The position numbers and the translations under genes were made by a program. This document shows positions 1 to 7,341 of a stretch of 11,187 nt of DNA, one piece after another. How positions within the stretch are numbered: the stretch's first letter is position 1; each line of letters begins with the position of its first letter. Origin of the DNA: Bacteroidales bacterium (GTDB taxonomy: Bacteria > Bacteroidota > Bacteroidia > Bacteroidales > Marinilabiliaceae); NCBI GenBank assembly GCA_004552385.1, contig SFOL01000055.1:1-11187 (forward strand), given 5' to 3'. The notes under the pieces are model-generated. The model was given only the letters and a program-made list of their open reading frames with translations. It did not search any database and was not told the origin of the DNA.

Positions 1-791
1 GTGTTTCTTTTTATTAATCTTATGGCTTCTTCTCTGGGGTATTCTCCGTTGAGATATGCGAACATCTCGCGATAGCCGACTGTGTTCAGCGGTGTCAAGT
101 GAGAATACCTGACGAGTCTCCCCGCCTCTTGTTCCAGACCCGCCTCCATCATTCTGTCCACTCTCAGCTCTATGCGTTCATACAATTCCTCGCGCGGGCG
201 CATGGCGGCCAGTTTTAATGCCCTGAACGGTCTTCGTTTTGTATTCCCGCTCCTAAGTGCCGATGCGGGTCTCCCGCTCACTATGCACAGCTCTATCGCG
301 TGGAGCACCCGGCGCGGGTTCTTCATGTCTCCCGTCTTATAATACTCCGGGTCCATGGTGCGCAGCCTCTCTTGCATCCACGCAAGCCCGCGGCTCTCGA
401 GCTCTTCCTTCAGTTCCGACCTCAGCTCTTCGGGAATGTCCGGCATCTCGTCAATCCCCCTAAGCACGGCGTCAACATACATCATGGAGCCGCCTGTCAG
501 TATGGCGCGTCCGTTCCCGCGTTCGAATGCGCCTGGCAGTATGCGCATTACCGATTGCTCATAGTCAAACGCGTTCATCGGGTTTTCCACAGTCCGGCAG
601 CGGACCATGTGGTGCCGCGCCCTCTTCAGCTCTTCCGTCGTGGGCGCCGCGGTGCCTATCTCCATCTCGCTATACACTTGGCGGCTGTCGGCCGAGATTA
701 TCTCGCACCCGAGAGCCTCAGCCAGACGTATGGCCGTCTCCGTCTTGCCAACGGCGGTTGGCCCGGCCAGCACTATCAGTTCGTTTTGCAC
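1..791 (-). CDS. miaA: tRNA dimethylallyltransferase MiaA (C-terminus outside window)
   Basis: The enzyme transfers a dimethylallyl group to N6 of A37 in tRNAs reading UNN codons; it is cytosolic. The visible 263 codons begin MQNELIVLAGPTAVGKTET, giving a P-loop (GPTAVGKT) at residues 9-16, followed by the family motif SADSRQVY and then IGTAAPT and LTGGSMMY. The family is usually about 300 residues, so roughly 40 C-terminal residues lie beyond base 1; the frame is still open there. I chose the GTG at 789-791 because it puts the P-loop at the usual distance from the N-terminus. No ATG serves nearby, and a purine-rich AGAAGAG lies about 9 bases upstream. It follows the LolC/E-like gene by 41 bases in the same direction and is probably the last visible gene of that operon. 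The family call is very secure; the exact start is likely but not proven. Confidence 0.95.
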   Translation of the reverse strand, partial: MQNELIVLAGPTAVGKTETAIRLAEALGCEIISADSRQVYSEMEIGTAAPTTEELKRARHHMVRCRTVENPMNAFDYEQSVMRILPGAFERGNGRAILTGGSMMYVDAVLRGIDEMPDIPEELRSELKEELESRGLAWMQERLRTMDPEYYKTGDMKNPRRVLHAIELCIVSGRPASALRSGNTKRRPFRALKLAAMRPREELYERIELRVDRMMEAGLEQEAGRLVRYSHLTPLNTVGYREMFAYLNGEYPREEAIRLIKRN

Positions 792-832
792 GCGCGTCTG
801 CTCTTCTGCGTTTGCCCTTGCGGGTTTTTGGG

Positions 833-2086
833 TTAATTGAAGCGTATTGACTTGGCGGGCGTGATGCGCGCCACCATGCCGGACGGCCCCAGCATCAGCA
901 GCAGGCTCAGTAGGCCTACACCCGCGTTGAGCAGGACGATGTGCGACGCCGACAGCAGTATGGGGACGGTGTCCAAATAGTAGTTGTCCGGGTTCAGGCC
1001 CACCATGCCGGTGGCCTTCTGGGCCGCGCAAAGGCCCACGCCTATGACGTCGCCTATCAGCAGGCCTATTCCGACGATGCGTAACGCCATCGCTATGAAC
1101 ACTTTGCGCAGCATCCCGTTTGTCGCGCCTATGGCTTTCAGCACGCCGATGGTGTTCGTGTGCTCAAGTATTATTATCAGCAGCCCGGACACCATGTTGA
1201 GACCCGCCACCGCGATCACGAGCACAAGGATCACGAGGATGTTCTGGTCCAGCAGGTCCAGCCATCCGAATATCTGAGGCTGCAAGTCGCGTATGTGCCT
1301 CACGCGTATCATCTCGTCGTCGCTGCCTCTGCCTCTGCGCCCAAGGACCTCCGACGCCAGCTCGTCTGCCACGTCCTCCATCTTGTCAAAGTCCGTCAGC
1401 AGAACCTCGTAGCCCGACACCTGTGACGGCTCCCAGCCGTTAAGTTGTGAAAGGTGTCGCATGTCCACGTACGCCAGGCTTTTGTCGAACTCCTCAAAGT
1501 GCGAGTCGAATATCCCGCTCAGTGTGAAACGGCGCGCGCGCACTTTCCCGTCTTGCACGAAGAACATCCTCACTGGGTCGCCGATGCGCAGTTTTAGCAT
1601 CGACGTGAGGGTGCGCGACATCAGTATGTCGTCGCTTTTGGCCGAGTCCGGGGTCGCCACCACGTCGCCGCCCGTCAGGCAGGAGCGGAGGAAGGACCAG
1701 TCGTAGCGGCTGTCCACACCTTTCAGCGCTATGCCCTGAAACGAGTCGTCGGTCTTTATTATGCCGGGCTTGGTTATGTATGGCTGCACCGAGCGGACTC
1801 CTGCCGTGCGCTCTATTTGCTCCACGAGCAGAGTGTCATACGTGAGAGGCGGGGTCTCGAACGAGCTGTTCAGGTTGAGGCTCGTCAGCTGTATGTGTGT
1901 CCCGAAGCCTACAATCTTGTCGCGGATCTCCTGCTTGAAGCCCAGCCCCACGGCCACGGATATAATCATCACCACCATGCCCAGCGCCACGGCGGCCGTG
2001 GCCACTTTCACGGCGGGGCCGGACAGGTTCCGCGACTCCTTGTCCCCGTGCGTCAGGCGTCTGGCTATGAAGATGCTGATGTTCAT
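833..2086 (-). CDS. LolC/LolE-type ABC transporter permease (FtsX/MacB fold)
   Basis: This is an inner-membrane permease of the family that, with an ATPase such as LolD, releases lipoproteins from the inner membrane. It has 417 residues, normal for the family. A first membrane helix lies at about 27-49, then a MacB-like periplasmic domain to about 280, then three helices at roughly 283-308, 330-355 and 378-405. The cytoplasmic coupling segment HTNTIGVLKAIGATNGMLRK (309-328) is the family hallmark. The open frame extends upstream to 2236 but would overlap the aminotransferase gene, so I start at the ATG at 2084-2086 (MNISIFIARRL), typical of this family. It lies 23 bases after the aminotransferase stop, consistent with cotranscription. 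No ATPase gene is visible, so it would pair with one encoded elsewhere. Whether the substrate is lipoproteins is inferred from family, not seen. Confidence 0.9.
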   Translation of the reverse strand: MNISIFIARRLTHGDKESRNLSGPAVKVATAAVALGMVVMIISVAVGLGFKQEIRDKIVGFGTHIQLTSLNLNSSFETPPLTYDTLLVEQIERTAGVRSVQPYITKPGIIKTDDSFQGIALKGVDSRYDWSFLRSCLTGGDVVATPDSAKSDDILMSRTLTSMLKLRIGDPVRMFFVQDGKVRARRFTLSGIFDSHFEEFDKSLAYVDMRHLSQLNGWEPSQVSGYEVLLTDFDKMEDVADELASEVLGRRGRGSDDEMIRVRHIRDLQPQIFGWLDLLDQNILVILVLVIAVAGLNMVSGLLIIILEHTNTIGVLKAIGATNGMLRKVFIAMALRIVGIGLLIGDVIGVGLCAAQKATGMVGLNPDNYYLDTVPILLSASHIVLLNAGVGLLSLLLMLGPSGMVARITPAKSIRFN

Positions 2087-2109
2087 CGTGGCTATCTTTC
2101 CACATTTGG

Positions 2110-3363
2110 TTAATCGCGCATTGTGCGCATCCTCTTCTCGCCCTCGGTCAGCGGCGAGCCGCTCTCGGGCGTGCGGCCGGGATATTGTTTCAGCGCGCGG
2201 GCCAGAAGGTCGAGGGCTATGGCCAGATCCTCGCATTTGAGGGTGTACGCTATGCGCACCTCGTTGCGGCCAAGCGTGCGGTTGGAGTAGAAGCCGGCGG
2301 CGGGTGCGAGCATCACGGTCTGGTTGTTATAGCTGAAGTCCGCCAGGAGCCACTTGCAGAATTTGTCTGAGTCGTCTATCGGCAGGCGGGCCACCGTGTA
2401 AAACGCGCCGCGGGGCATGGGGGAGTACACGCCCGGGATTTTGTTAAGTCCGTCGAGCAGGAAGTTGCGGCGCTTGCAGTACTCCTGGTTCATGTCGCGG
2501 AAGTACTCCTCGGGCACGTCAAGCGATGCCATGGCGGCTATCTGGCCAAACGTCGGCGGGCACAGGCGGGCCTGGGCCAGCTTGAGGGCGGACGAGATGA
2601 CTGCTTTGTTGCGCGACGCCAGGAGGCCTATGCGGAGGCCGCATTCGCTGTATCGCTTCGAGACGGAGTCTACCATTATCACGTTGTCGTCCACGCCCTT
2701 CAGATACATGGATGAGAAGTATTGGGCGCCGTCGTAGCAGAACTCGCGGTAGACCTCGTCGCAAATAAGGAAGAGGTCGTGTTTTATTATCAAGTCCCTC
2801 AGCTGGTTCATCTCCTGCTCCGAATAGAGGTAGCCCGTGGGGTTGTTCGGGTTGCAGATCATGATGGCTTTGGTCTTGTTCGTTATCACTTTCTCGAACT
2901 CCTCGATGCTCGGCAGCGTGAAGCCGTTCTCTATTGTCGACGTTATCGGCACCACGCAAGCACCGGCGGCTGCGGCGAATGCCTCGTAGTTGGCGTAGAA
3001 CGGCTCGGGCACTATTATCTCGTCAAGAGGGTCCAGGCAGCTCATGAATGCGAAAAGGACGGCCTCGGATCCGCCGCACGTCACGAGCATCTGGTCGGGC
3101 GTTATGTTTATGCCGACCGACTGGTAATACTTCGACAGCTTGCGGCGATACTCGGGCATGCCCGCCGAGTTCGAGTATTCGACTATGGGTATCTTGGCCT
3201 CGCGCACGGCGTTCAGCGCCACCTCGGGGGTTAGTATGTCCGGCTGGCCTATGTTCAAGTGGAACACGCGGAGGCCGCGCGCCTTGGCATCGTCAGAGTA
3301 GGGGACGAGTTTTCTGATTGGAGACGATGGCATTATTATGCCGCGTTGCGATATGGATGGCAT
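2110..3363 (-). CDS. Pyridoxal-phosphate aminotransferase, class I/II (aspartate aminotransferase-like)
   Basis: A cytosolic fold-type I PLP enzyme of 417 residues. Key positions are visible: NPNNPTG (171-177, PLP-binding Asn174), CDEVY (Asp202 and Tyr205), the Schiff-base Lys236 in SVSKRYSECGLRIG, the Arg243 that follows it, and the carboxylate-binding Arg370 in NEVRIAY. The N-terminus MPSISQRGIIMPSSPIRKL matches the form I know from Bacteroidales homologues and supports the start at 3363. The amino-acid substrate cannot be read from the sequence; members are annotated as aspartate or broad-specificity aminotransferases. It is first in a minus-strand run with the permease and miaA, and has its own promoter upstream. 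The last 25 residues after QYPGRTPE are polar and probably a loose tail. Confidence 0.93.
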   Translation of the reverse strand: MPSISQRGIIMPSSPIRKLVPYSDDAKARGLRVFHLNIGQPDILTPEVALNAVREAKIPIVEYSNSAGMPEYRRKLSKYYQSVGINITPDQMLVTCGGSEAVLFAFMSCLDPLDEIIVPEPFYANYEAFAAAAGACVVPITSTIENGFTLPSIEEFEKVITNKTKAIMICNPNNPTGYLYSEQEMNQLRDLIIKHDLFLICDEVYREFCYDGAQYFSSMYLKGVDDNVIMVDSVSKRYSECGLRIGLLASRNKAVISSALKLAQARLCPPTFGQIAAMASLDVPEEYFRDMNQEYCKRRNFLLDGLNKIPGVYSPMPRGAFYTVARLPIDDSDKFCKWLLADFSYNNQTVMLAPAAGFYSNRTLGRNEVRIAYTLKCEDLAIALDLLARALKQYPGRTPESGSPLTEGEKRMRTMRD

Positions 3364-3388
3364 ATGTCGGTTCTGTGTTTTCCTGTTG

Positions 3389-3396
3389 CAAAATTA
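3389..3396 (-). promoter_or_regulatory. Putative -7 element for the aminotransferase-permease-miaA operon
   Basis: The minus strand reads TAATTTTG, an exact match to the Bacteroidota -7 consensus TAnnTTTG. It lies 25 bases before the aminotransferase ATG, giving a predicted leader of about 19 bases. No good -33 TTG is found at the usual 19-21 base distance (one occurs at 25), so the match is only partial. It lies downstream of the gltX terminator, as expected for an independent transcription start. Confidence 0.5.
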
Positions 3397-3454
3397 CGCG
3401 TTTGCCTTGGGCGGGACGCGTCAACACTCTTTTTCTTGTCGCCAAGTGTGGGCT

Positions 3455-3512
3455 CAAAAACGAGACAAGCCCCGCGTACGAGACCTCTTGCTGCGTCTCG
3501 TGCGGGGGCTTG
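3455..3512 (-). terminator. Intrinsic terminator after gltX
   Basis: On the minus strand an outer stem CAAGCCCC/GGGGCTTG and an inner stem ACGAGAC/GTCTCGT form a long hairpin (3466-3512) with a small internal loop. TCTCG and five T's follow. It lies 75 bases after the gltX stop and before the next promoter. Confidence 0.8.
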
Positions 3513-3587
3513 TGCCTTTCCTTGGCTGTTCTGCTTGCGCCCCCGCCTGCGCTATGTCCGCTGTGGGTGGGGCGCTCGTCTGCGGCG

Positions 3588-5129
3588 TCACGCCCCCTGT
3601 CCCAGGGTGGCCGCCGCCGCGTCTATGCGTGCCAAGGTCTCGTCTTTGCCTATGAAGACGAGTATGTGGAATATTGACGGGCCTTGCGACACGCCCCAAA
3701 TGGCGAGGCGCAAGGTGTTCATTATCTGTCCCATGCTGTATCCGTTGCCAACGACCCAGTCGTGCGCTTTGGCCTCGCTCCGGGCGGGGTCCGTCAGCTC
3801 GTCGGCGGCCAGGATGTCGCGCAGCTGCATGAGTTTGCTCACGTTGTCCGACTTCCAGAACTTGTTCACCGACTTCTCGTCGTAAGCCGTCGGGCGGATG
3901 AAGAGCTTCTCGGTCAGGTCCACGAGGTCGCGCGGGAACGTGGCGCGCTCTTTTATCAGGCTTATGGCCTGCGCGGCGCGCTCCTCCGTCACGTCAATTC
4001 CGCGCTCCGCATATATGGGGGCGGTCATCTTGGCAAGTTCGGCGTCGGGGGTCGTCCGCAGATACTGCGCGTTGAACCACTTGGCCTTGTCGGGGTTGAA
4101 CCGCGCGCCGGCCTTTGACACTTTCTCCAAGTTGAACGCTTTTATGAGCTCGTCCATTGAGAAAATCTCCTGCTCTGTGCCAGGGTTCCAACCCAGAAGG
4201 GCCAGCATGTTGATGAATGCCTGGGGCAGGTACCCCTCCTCGCGGTAGCCCATGGCGGAGCTCCCGTCGGGCGCATTCCATAGCAACGGGAACACGGGGA
4301 AGCCGAACTTGTCGCCGTCGCGCTTGCTCAGCTTGCCCTGGCCTTGAGGCTTGAGCAGGAGAGGGAGGTGGGCGAAGGCGGGGCGGGTCTCTTCCCAGCC
4401 GAATGCGCGGTACAGCAGGTAATGAAGCGGGAGTGACGGCAGCCACTCTTCGCCTCGTATGACGTGCGAGATCTCCATCAAGTGGTCGTCCACGATGTTG
4501 GCCAAATGGTAGGTCGGCAGCTGGTCTGCGCTCTTATACAGCACCTTGTCGTCGAGTGTCGACGTGTTTATTGATATGTGGCCGCGTATGATGTCGTCCA
4601 TCTGGACGTCCTCATTCTCGGGCATCTTGAAGCGGATGACCCACTGGTCGCCGCGGGCTATGCGCTCGTTCACCTCGTCCTGTGGCAGCGCGAGGCTTGT
4701 CTTCAGCTTCGTCCTGACGCTCTGGTCGTAGGCGAAGGTCTTGCCCTCTGATTCCGCCTCTTTGCGCATGTTGTCAAGCTCTTCCGCGCTGTCGAAAGCG
4801 TAGTAGGCCCAACCGTTGTCGACGAGCTGTTTAGCGTACTTGAGGTAAATATCTTTGCGCTCGCTCTGGCGGTACGGGGCGTGCGGGCCGCCCTGCTCCA
4901 CGCCCTCGTCGGTCTCTATGCCGCACCATTTCAAGCTTTCTATGATGTAAGCCTCTGCCCCGGGGACAAAGCGCTGGCTGTCCGTGTCCTCTATGCGGAG
5001 GATGAAGTCGCCGCCATGTTGGCGGGCGAAGAGGTAGTTGTAAAGAGCCGTGCGAACTCCTCCTATGTGGAGGGCGCCCGTGGGGCTCGGGGCGAAGCGT
5101 ACCCTGACGCGACGTGTGTTGTCTGACAT
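3588..5129 (-). CDS. gltX: Glutamyl-tRNA synthetase
   Basis: A class I aminoacyl-tRNA synthetase that charges tRNA-Glu with glutamate in the cytosol; 513 residues, normal for the family. The HIGH-type signature is APSPTGALHIGG (13-24), with Glu-binding LRIEDTD at 44-50. RGEEWLPSLPLH lies at 225-236, and the KMSKS-type motif is KLSKRDG (266-272). After it comes GFPVFPLLWNAPDGSSAMGY, an insertion I associate with Bacteroidota GltX. The reading frame is open upstream to 5423, but that extension runs through a tRNA gene and a terminator. The start is therefore the ATG at 5127-5129 (MSDNTRRVRVRFAPSPTG). No promoter consensus is evident between the upstream hairpin and the ATG. Expression may depend on readthrough from the tRNA-Glu promoter. 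Whether it also charges tRNA-Gln cannot be decided here. Confidence 0.97.
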   Translation of the reverse strand: MSDNTRRVRVRFAPSPTGALHIGGVRTALYNYLFARQHGGDFILRIEDTDSQRFVPGAEAYIIESLKWCGIETDEGVEQGGPHAPYRQSERKDIYLKYAKQLVDNGWAYYAFDSAEELDNMRKEAESEGKTFAYDQSVRTKLKTSLALPQDEVNERIARGDQWVIRFKMPENEDVQMDDIIRGHISINTSTLDDKVLYKSADQLPTYHLANIVDDHLMEISHVIRGEEWLPSLPLHYLLYRAFGWEETRPAFAHLPLLLKPQGQGKLSKRDGDKFGFPVFPLLWNAPDGSSAMGYREEGYLPQAFINMLALLGWNPGTEQEIFSMDELIKAFNLEKVSKAGARFNPDKAKWFNAQYLRTTPDAELAKMTAPIYAERGIDVTEERAAQAISLIKERATFPRDLVDLTEKLFIRPTAYDEKSVNKFWKSDNVSKLMQLRDILAADELTDPARSEAKAHDWVVGNGYSMGQIMNTLRLAIWGVSQGPSIFHILVFIGKDETLARIDAAAATLGQGA

Positions 5130-5165
5130 CTGCTGACTTATGGGATGATTCAGTAATGCTAAAAA

Positions 5166-5198
5166 CAAAAAAAGCCACCTGTTTTGCGAGGCAGCTTT
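5166..5198 (-). terminator. Terminator-like hairpin between tRNA-Glu and gltX
   Basis: The minus strand forms AAAGCTGCCT/AGGTGGCTTT, 10 bp with two G-U pairs and an 8-base loop, and the T's run on from the stem. It sits 9 bases after the tRNA 3' end and 37 bases before the gltX ATG. It could end the tRNA transcript, or let part of the transcripts through to gltX. Confidence 0.75.
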
Positions 5199-5206
5199 GT
5201 TTCGTG

Positions 5207-5278
5207 TAGCCGATAGGAGAATCGAACTCCTATTACCAGATTGAGAATCTGATGTCCTAACCGTTAGACGAATCGGCC
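5207..5278 (-). tRNA. tRNA-Glu, anticodon CTC
   Basis: A full cloverleaf can be drawn in 72 bases. The acceptor stem is GGCCGAT/ATCGGCT with a G-U first pair. The D stem is GTCT/GGAC. The anticodon stem is TCAGA/TCTGG around TTCTCAA, giving anticodon CTC (reads GAG, Glu). The T stem is AGGAG/CTCCT with loop TTCGATT, and the discriminator is A. CCA is not encoded and must be added after transcription. The gene lies 77 bases upstream of gltX on the same strand. Confidence 0.95.
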
Positions 5279-5319
5279 AGACTTGTTGTCTTGTCACCCC
5301 TTGTTCTTGAATGACGATG

Positions 5320-5349
5320 CAAAGATACTGCTTCTTTTTTAAATTGCAA
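5320..5349 (-). promoter_or_regulatory. Promoter of tRNA-Glu (Bacteroidota type)
   Basis: The minus strand has TTG, exactly 19 bases, then TATCTTTG, a full match to the TTG/TAnnTTTG promoter form. Transcription would start near 5313, about 35 bases before the tRNA 5' end. Confidence 0.82.
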
Positions 5350-5659
5350 GAGGTGGATGCTGAAATATTTTGAGTCGACTTGACGTTGGCTGTAAGGCTG
5401 AGGCGTAATGCGTTTTGTGTCATGGTTTTGCGATGTCGTGTTTTTGTTGCGCTTCCTCCGCTCTGACTATGGGCTCCTATTCCTGCCGAGCCTCCTCAAA
5501 ATGCTCGTCACCTCCCAACTCGTTACCCGTAGTCCTGGTTTTGATGTCTGTAGCTTTCCCCGCTCTCGCGTGGGGCGTCGGCGTCTCCCGGTTTCCTTCG
5601 CCGCTCACCTGTCGTTTTATGGAACCTTTTTGCCGTTTCTGCGTATATCGCTTGCGATG
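5350..5659. other. Gene-free gap between divergent tRNA-Glu and flavodiiron genes
   Basis: About 310 bases with no supported gene. Short open frames of 68-110 codons exist on both strands, but none has a recognisable protein, a plausible start signal or a family motif. The outer edges hold the two divergent promoters. I see no clear hairpin, repeat or operator. Confidence 0.6.
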
Positions 5660-5667
5660 TAATTTTA
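5660..5667 (+). promoter_or_regulatory. Putative -7 element of the flavodiiron gene
   Basis: TAATTTTA matches TAnnTTTG except for the last base and lies 27 bases before the ATG. A T-rich TTTCT lies about 20 bases upstream, a weak -33. Confidence 0.4.
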
Positions 5668-5694
5668 CGACAACCATAGACAACTCTATTTATT

Positions 5695-6849
5695 ATGAGC
5701 GATATCGTTTACATAGGGCAAGACGACCCCGAAATCCGTCTCTTTGAGTCGCAATATAAGGTGCCGTACGGCATGTGCTATAATTCTTACGTCATTCTCG
5801 ATGACAAGATCGCCGTCATGGACACCTCCGACCAGCGGACCGTCGCCTCTTGGAAGGAGTCACTCGCCAAGGCTCTCGGTGGTCGAAAGCCCGACTATCT
5901 GGTGGTCCACCACCTCGAGCCCGACCACGCCGGCGGCATAGCGGAGTTCCTCGCGCTCTACCCCGGGGCCAAGGTCGTCTGCTCAGCGCGCGCCGCGCAG
6001 ATGATGCCGCAGTTCTTCCCGTCGACCGATTTCTCCGCCAACGTCATACCCGTCAAGGAGGGCGACACGCTCTCGCTGGGGCGCCATACGCTCCGTTTCT
6101 TCATGGCGCCCATGGTGCATTGGCCCGAGGTCATGGTCAGTTACGACGACGCTGAGCGGGTGCTCTTCTCCGCCGACGGCTTTGGCAAGTTCGGAACGAG
6201 GGGCGCCGACCCCGACGACTGGGCGTGCGAGGCGCGCAGATACTATTTTAATATCTGCGGCAAGTATGGCCAGCCGGTCCAAACGCTCCTCCAAAAGGTG
6301 GCTGCCCTGCAGATTGACCGCATACTGCCGCTCCACGGCCCCGATCTCGAGGGGGAGGCTCTCGCTGAGGCGTTGCGCCTCTACGGCATCTGGAGCTCCT
6401 ATGGCGTCGAGGCCGAGGGCGTTTTCGTAGCCTACGCGTCTATCCACGGTTGCACAGCCGAGGCGGCCGGGAGGTTGGCCGACATCATTCGCGCCAAGGG
6501 GGTTAAGGTCTCCGTGGCGGACCTCTGCCGCGACGATCAGGCCGAGGCTGTCGAGGACGCCTTCAAGTATGGCAAGATGGTGCTCGCCGCGTCGAGCTAC
6601 GATGGCGGGCTCTTCCCACCCATGTTCGACTTCCTCCACCATTTGCAGATTAAGGGCTTCCAGAAGCGCGAGGTGGCGCTCGTGGAGAACGGGTCATGGG
6701 CGCCTGTCGCGGCGAGGGAGATGACCAAGATGGTGGCGGAGATGAAAGACGTCGCCATCAAGGGGCAGACGGTAACCATCCGCGGACGCTTGAAGGAGTC
6801 AGACGTTCCCGCGCTTGAGGCTCTTGCCGACGCCATCATTGGTTCATAA
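5695..6849 (+). CDS. A-type flavoprotein (flavodiiron protein, FprA/ROO family)
   Basis: Flavodiiron proteins are cytosolic enzymes that reduce O2 to water and/or NO to N2O. They protect anaerobes and are fed by rubredoxin or reduced flavin donors. The 384 residues give the minimal two-domain form. The N-terminal metallo-beta-lactamase-like domain (about 1-240) carries all expected diiron ligands: His73, Glu75, Asp77 and His78 in HHLEPDH, His142 in MVHWPE, Asp161 in FSADGFG, and His214 in LPLHGP. The C-terminal flavodoxin-like domain (about 242-384) has the FMN phosphate loop ASIHGCT (248-254) and the SSYDGGLFPPM loop (300-310). There is no fused rubredoxin or flavin-reductase domain, so the electron donor must be encoded elsewhere. 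It stands alone, with its own weak promoter and a terminator about 170 bases downstream. O2 versus NO preference cannot be read from the sequence. Confidence 0.94.
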   Translation: MSDIVYIGQDDPEIRLFESQYKVPYGMCYNSYVILDDKIAVMDTSDQRTVASWKESLAKALGGRKPDYLVVHHLEPDHAGGIAEFLALYPGAKVVCSARAAQMMPQFFPSTDFSANVIPVKEGDTLSLGRHTLRFFMAPMVHWPEVMVSYDDAERVLFSADGFGKFGTRGADPDDWACEARRYYFNICGKYGQPVQTLLQKVAALQIDRILPLHGPDLEGEALAEALRLYGIWSSYGVEAEGVFVAYASIHGCTAEAAGRLADIIRAKGVKVSVADLCRDDQAEAVEDAFKYGKMVLAASSYDGGLFPPMFDFLHHLQIKGFQKREVALVENGSWAPVAAREMTKMVAEMKDVAIKGQTVTIRGRLKESDVPALEALADAIIGS

Positions 6850-7017
6850 CAATGAGACGCTGAAGCTCGCCGCCACCTTGCGTGCTAAGCGGGTGGTTGA
6901 AATTCAAAACGGCGAATATTGCTACGCTTCGTCCAAGTACACGCTACTGAGCTGTTTTTTCCGTACTTTCGCCTGACTGCTAAACCAAGCAGTGCAGTAA
7001 GATTGAAATAAGGTTAA
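6850..7017. other. Region between flavodiiron stop and terminator
   Basis: This 168-base stretch is unusually long for a 3' trailer. A plus-strand frame from the TTG near 6839 to a TGA at about 6976 (NGEYCYASSKYTLLS inside) is open for about 45 codons but has no recognised family and no promoter. A small hairpin ACTGCT/AGCAGT lies at about 6977-6994. I see no supported gene. Confidence 0.4.
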
Positions 7018-7050
7018 GGGCGGGTGTCGTGATGACACCCGCCCTTTTTT
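7018..7050 (+). terminator. Strong intrinsic terminator downstream of the flavodiiron gene
   Basis: A perfect 11-bp stem GGGCGGGTGTC/GACACCCGCCC with loop GTGAT, followed directly by six T's. Confidence 0.92.
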
Positions 7051-7072
7051 CGGTATTTTGCCGCATTACAGG

Positions 7073-7103
7073 TTGTCAGAATTGTACAATTAATTCATAT
7101 TTG
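7073..7103 (+). promoter_or_regulatory. Candidate promoter for a small ORF
   Basis: TTG at 7073-7075, a 20-base spacer, then CATATTTG, one mismatch from TAnnTTTG. The predicted start is near 7110, just after the preceding terminator and just before the small ORF. Confidence 0.45.
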
Positions 7104-7127
7104 CCAACCGAGATGGAAAGAAATGGA

Positions 7128-7256
7128 ATGGAATCTATATTCGCCTTTATCGCTATCGAAGAGCAAAAAGGCGCGGCGAACTACTATGTCAACGAGAGGC
7201 TCATGAATTTGCTTAGCAGTGTAGGCGTACCCGAAAACGCCCAATCGGGTACATAA
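7128..7256 (+). CDS. Small ORF of unknown function ending inside a palindromic repeat
   Basis: The frame encodes 42 residues (MESIFAFIAIEEQKGAANYY and onwards to a TAA). An in-frame ATG at 7113 would give 47 residues but would be almost leaderless from the predicted transcription start; AAAGAAA before 7128 is a passable ribosome-binding site. I recognise no family. The first 30 or so residues have a protein-like composition. The last nine residues, VPENAQSGT, are encoded by the first copy of the repeat at 7227, so the original 3' end may have been replaced or truncated by the repeat. It may be a real short gene or a fragment. Confidence 0.35.
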   Translation: MESIFAFIAIEEQKGAANYYVNERLMNLLSSVGVPENAQSGT

Positions 7257-7306
7257 GGGGGGGCGCATAATGTACCCGAAAACGCCAAATCGGGTACATA
7301 AGGGGG
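7227..7306. repeat. Two tandem copies of a palindromic repeat (REP-like)
   Basis: Two near-identical units of about 35 bases begin at 7227 and 7272, a 45-base period. Each is an inverted repeat GTACCCGA / TCGGGTAC around a 10-base loop (AAACGCCCAA or AAACGCCAAA), followed by ATAA and a G run. In copy 2 the stem extends to 10 bp (7270-7299). Only one base differs between the copies from 7227 to the G run. The repeats lie between the 3' ends of two converging reading frames, the usual setting of REP elements. Confidence 0.75.
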
Positions 7307-7307
7307 C

Positions 7308-7341
7308 GCGACCCGCACGGGAAAGCATCCGTGCGGGTCGC
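7308..7341. repeat. Perfect 13-bp hairpin adjoining the palindromic repeats
   Basis: GCGACCCGCACGG (7308-7320) pairs perfectly with CCGTGCGGGTCGC (7329-7341) around GAAAGCAT. Beyond a C bulge the flanking G run can pair on with CCTCTT. No T tract follows on either strand, so it is not a normal intrinsic terminator. Confidence 0.7.

Noticed and set aside
2087..2236. Fifty-codon N-terminal extension of the permease
   Set aside because: It overlaps the end of the aminotransferase gene and has a polar, non-family sequence; the ATG at 2086 gives the expected N-terminus.
5130..5423. Upstream extension of the gltX frame by 98 codons
   Set aside because: It passes through the tRNA-Glu gene, its promoter and the hairpin; the normal GltX N-terminus begins at 5129.
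5477..5683. Minus-strand 68-codon frame in the gap before the flavodiiron gene, with a short similarity to the minus-strand frame at 10919-11131 (AACGAGTT and a nearby ATTTTGA)
   Set aside because: The shared words are short and their spacing differs between the two places, so neither a repeat nor a gene is supported.
7227..7306. Possible CRISPR array
   Set aside because: Only two units with a gap of about 10 bases and no cas genes; the units are palindromic repeats in tandem.
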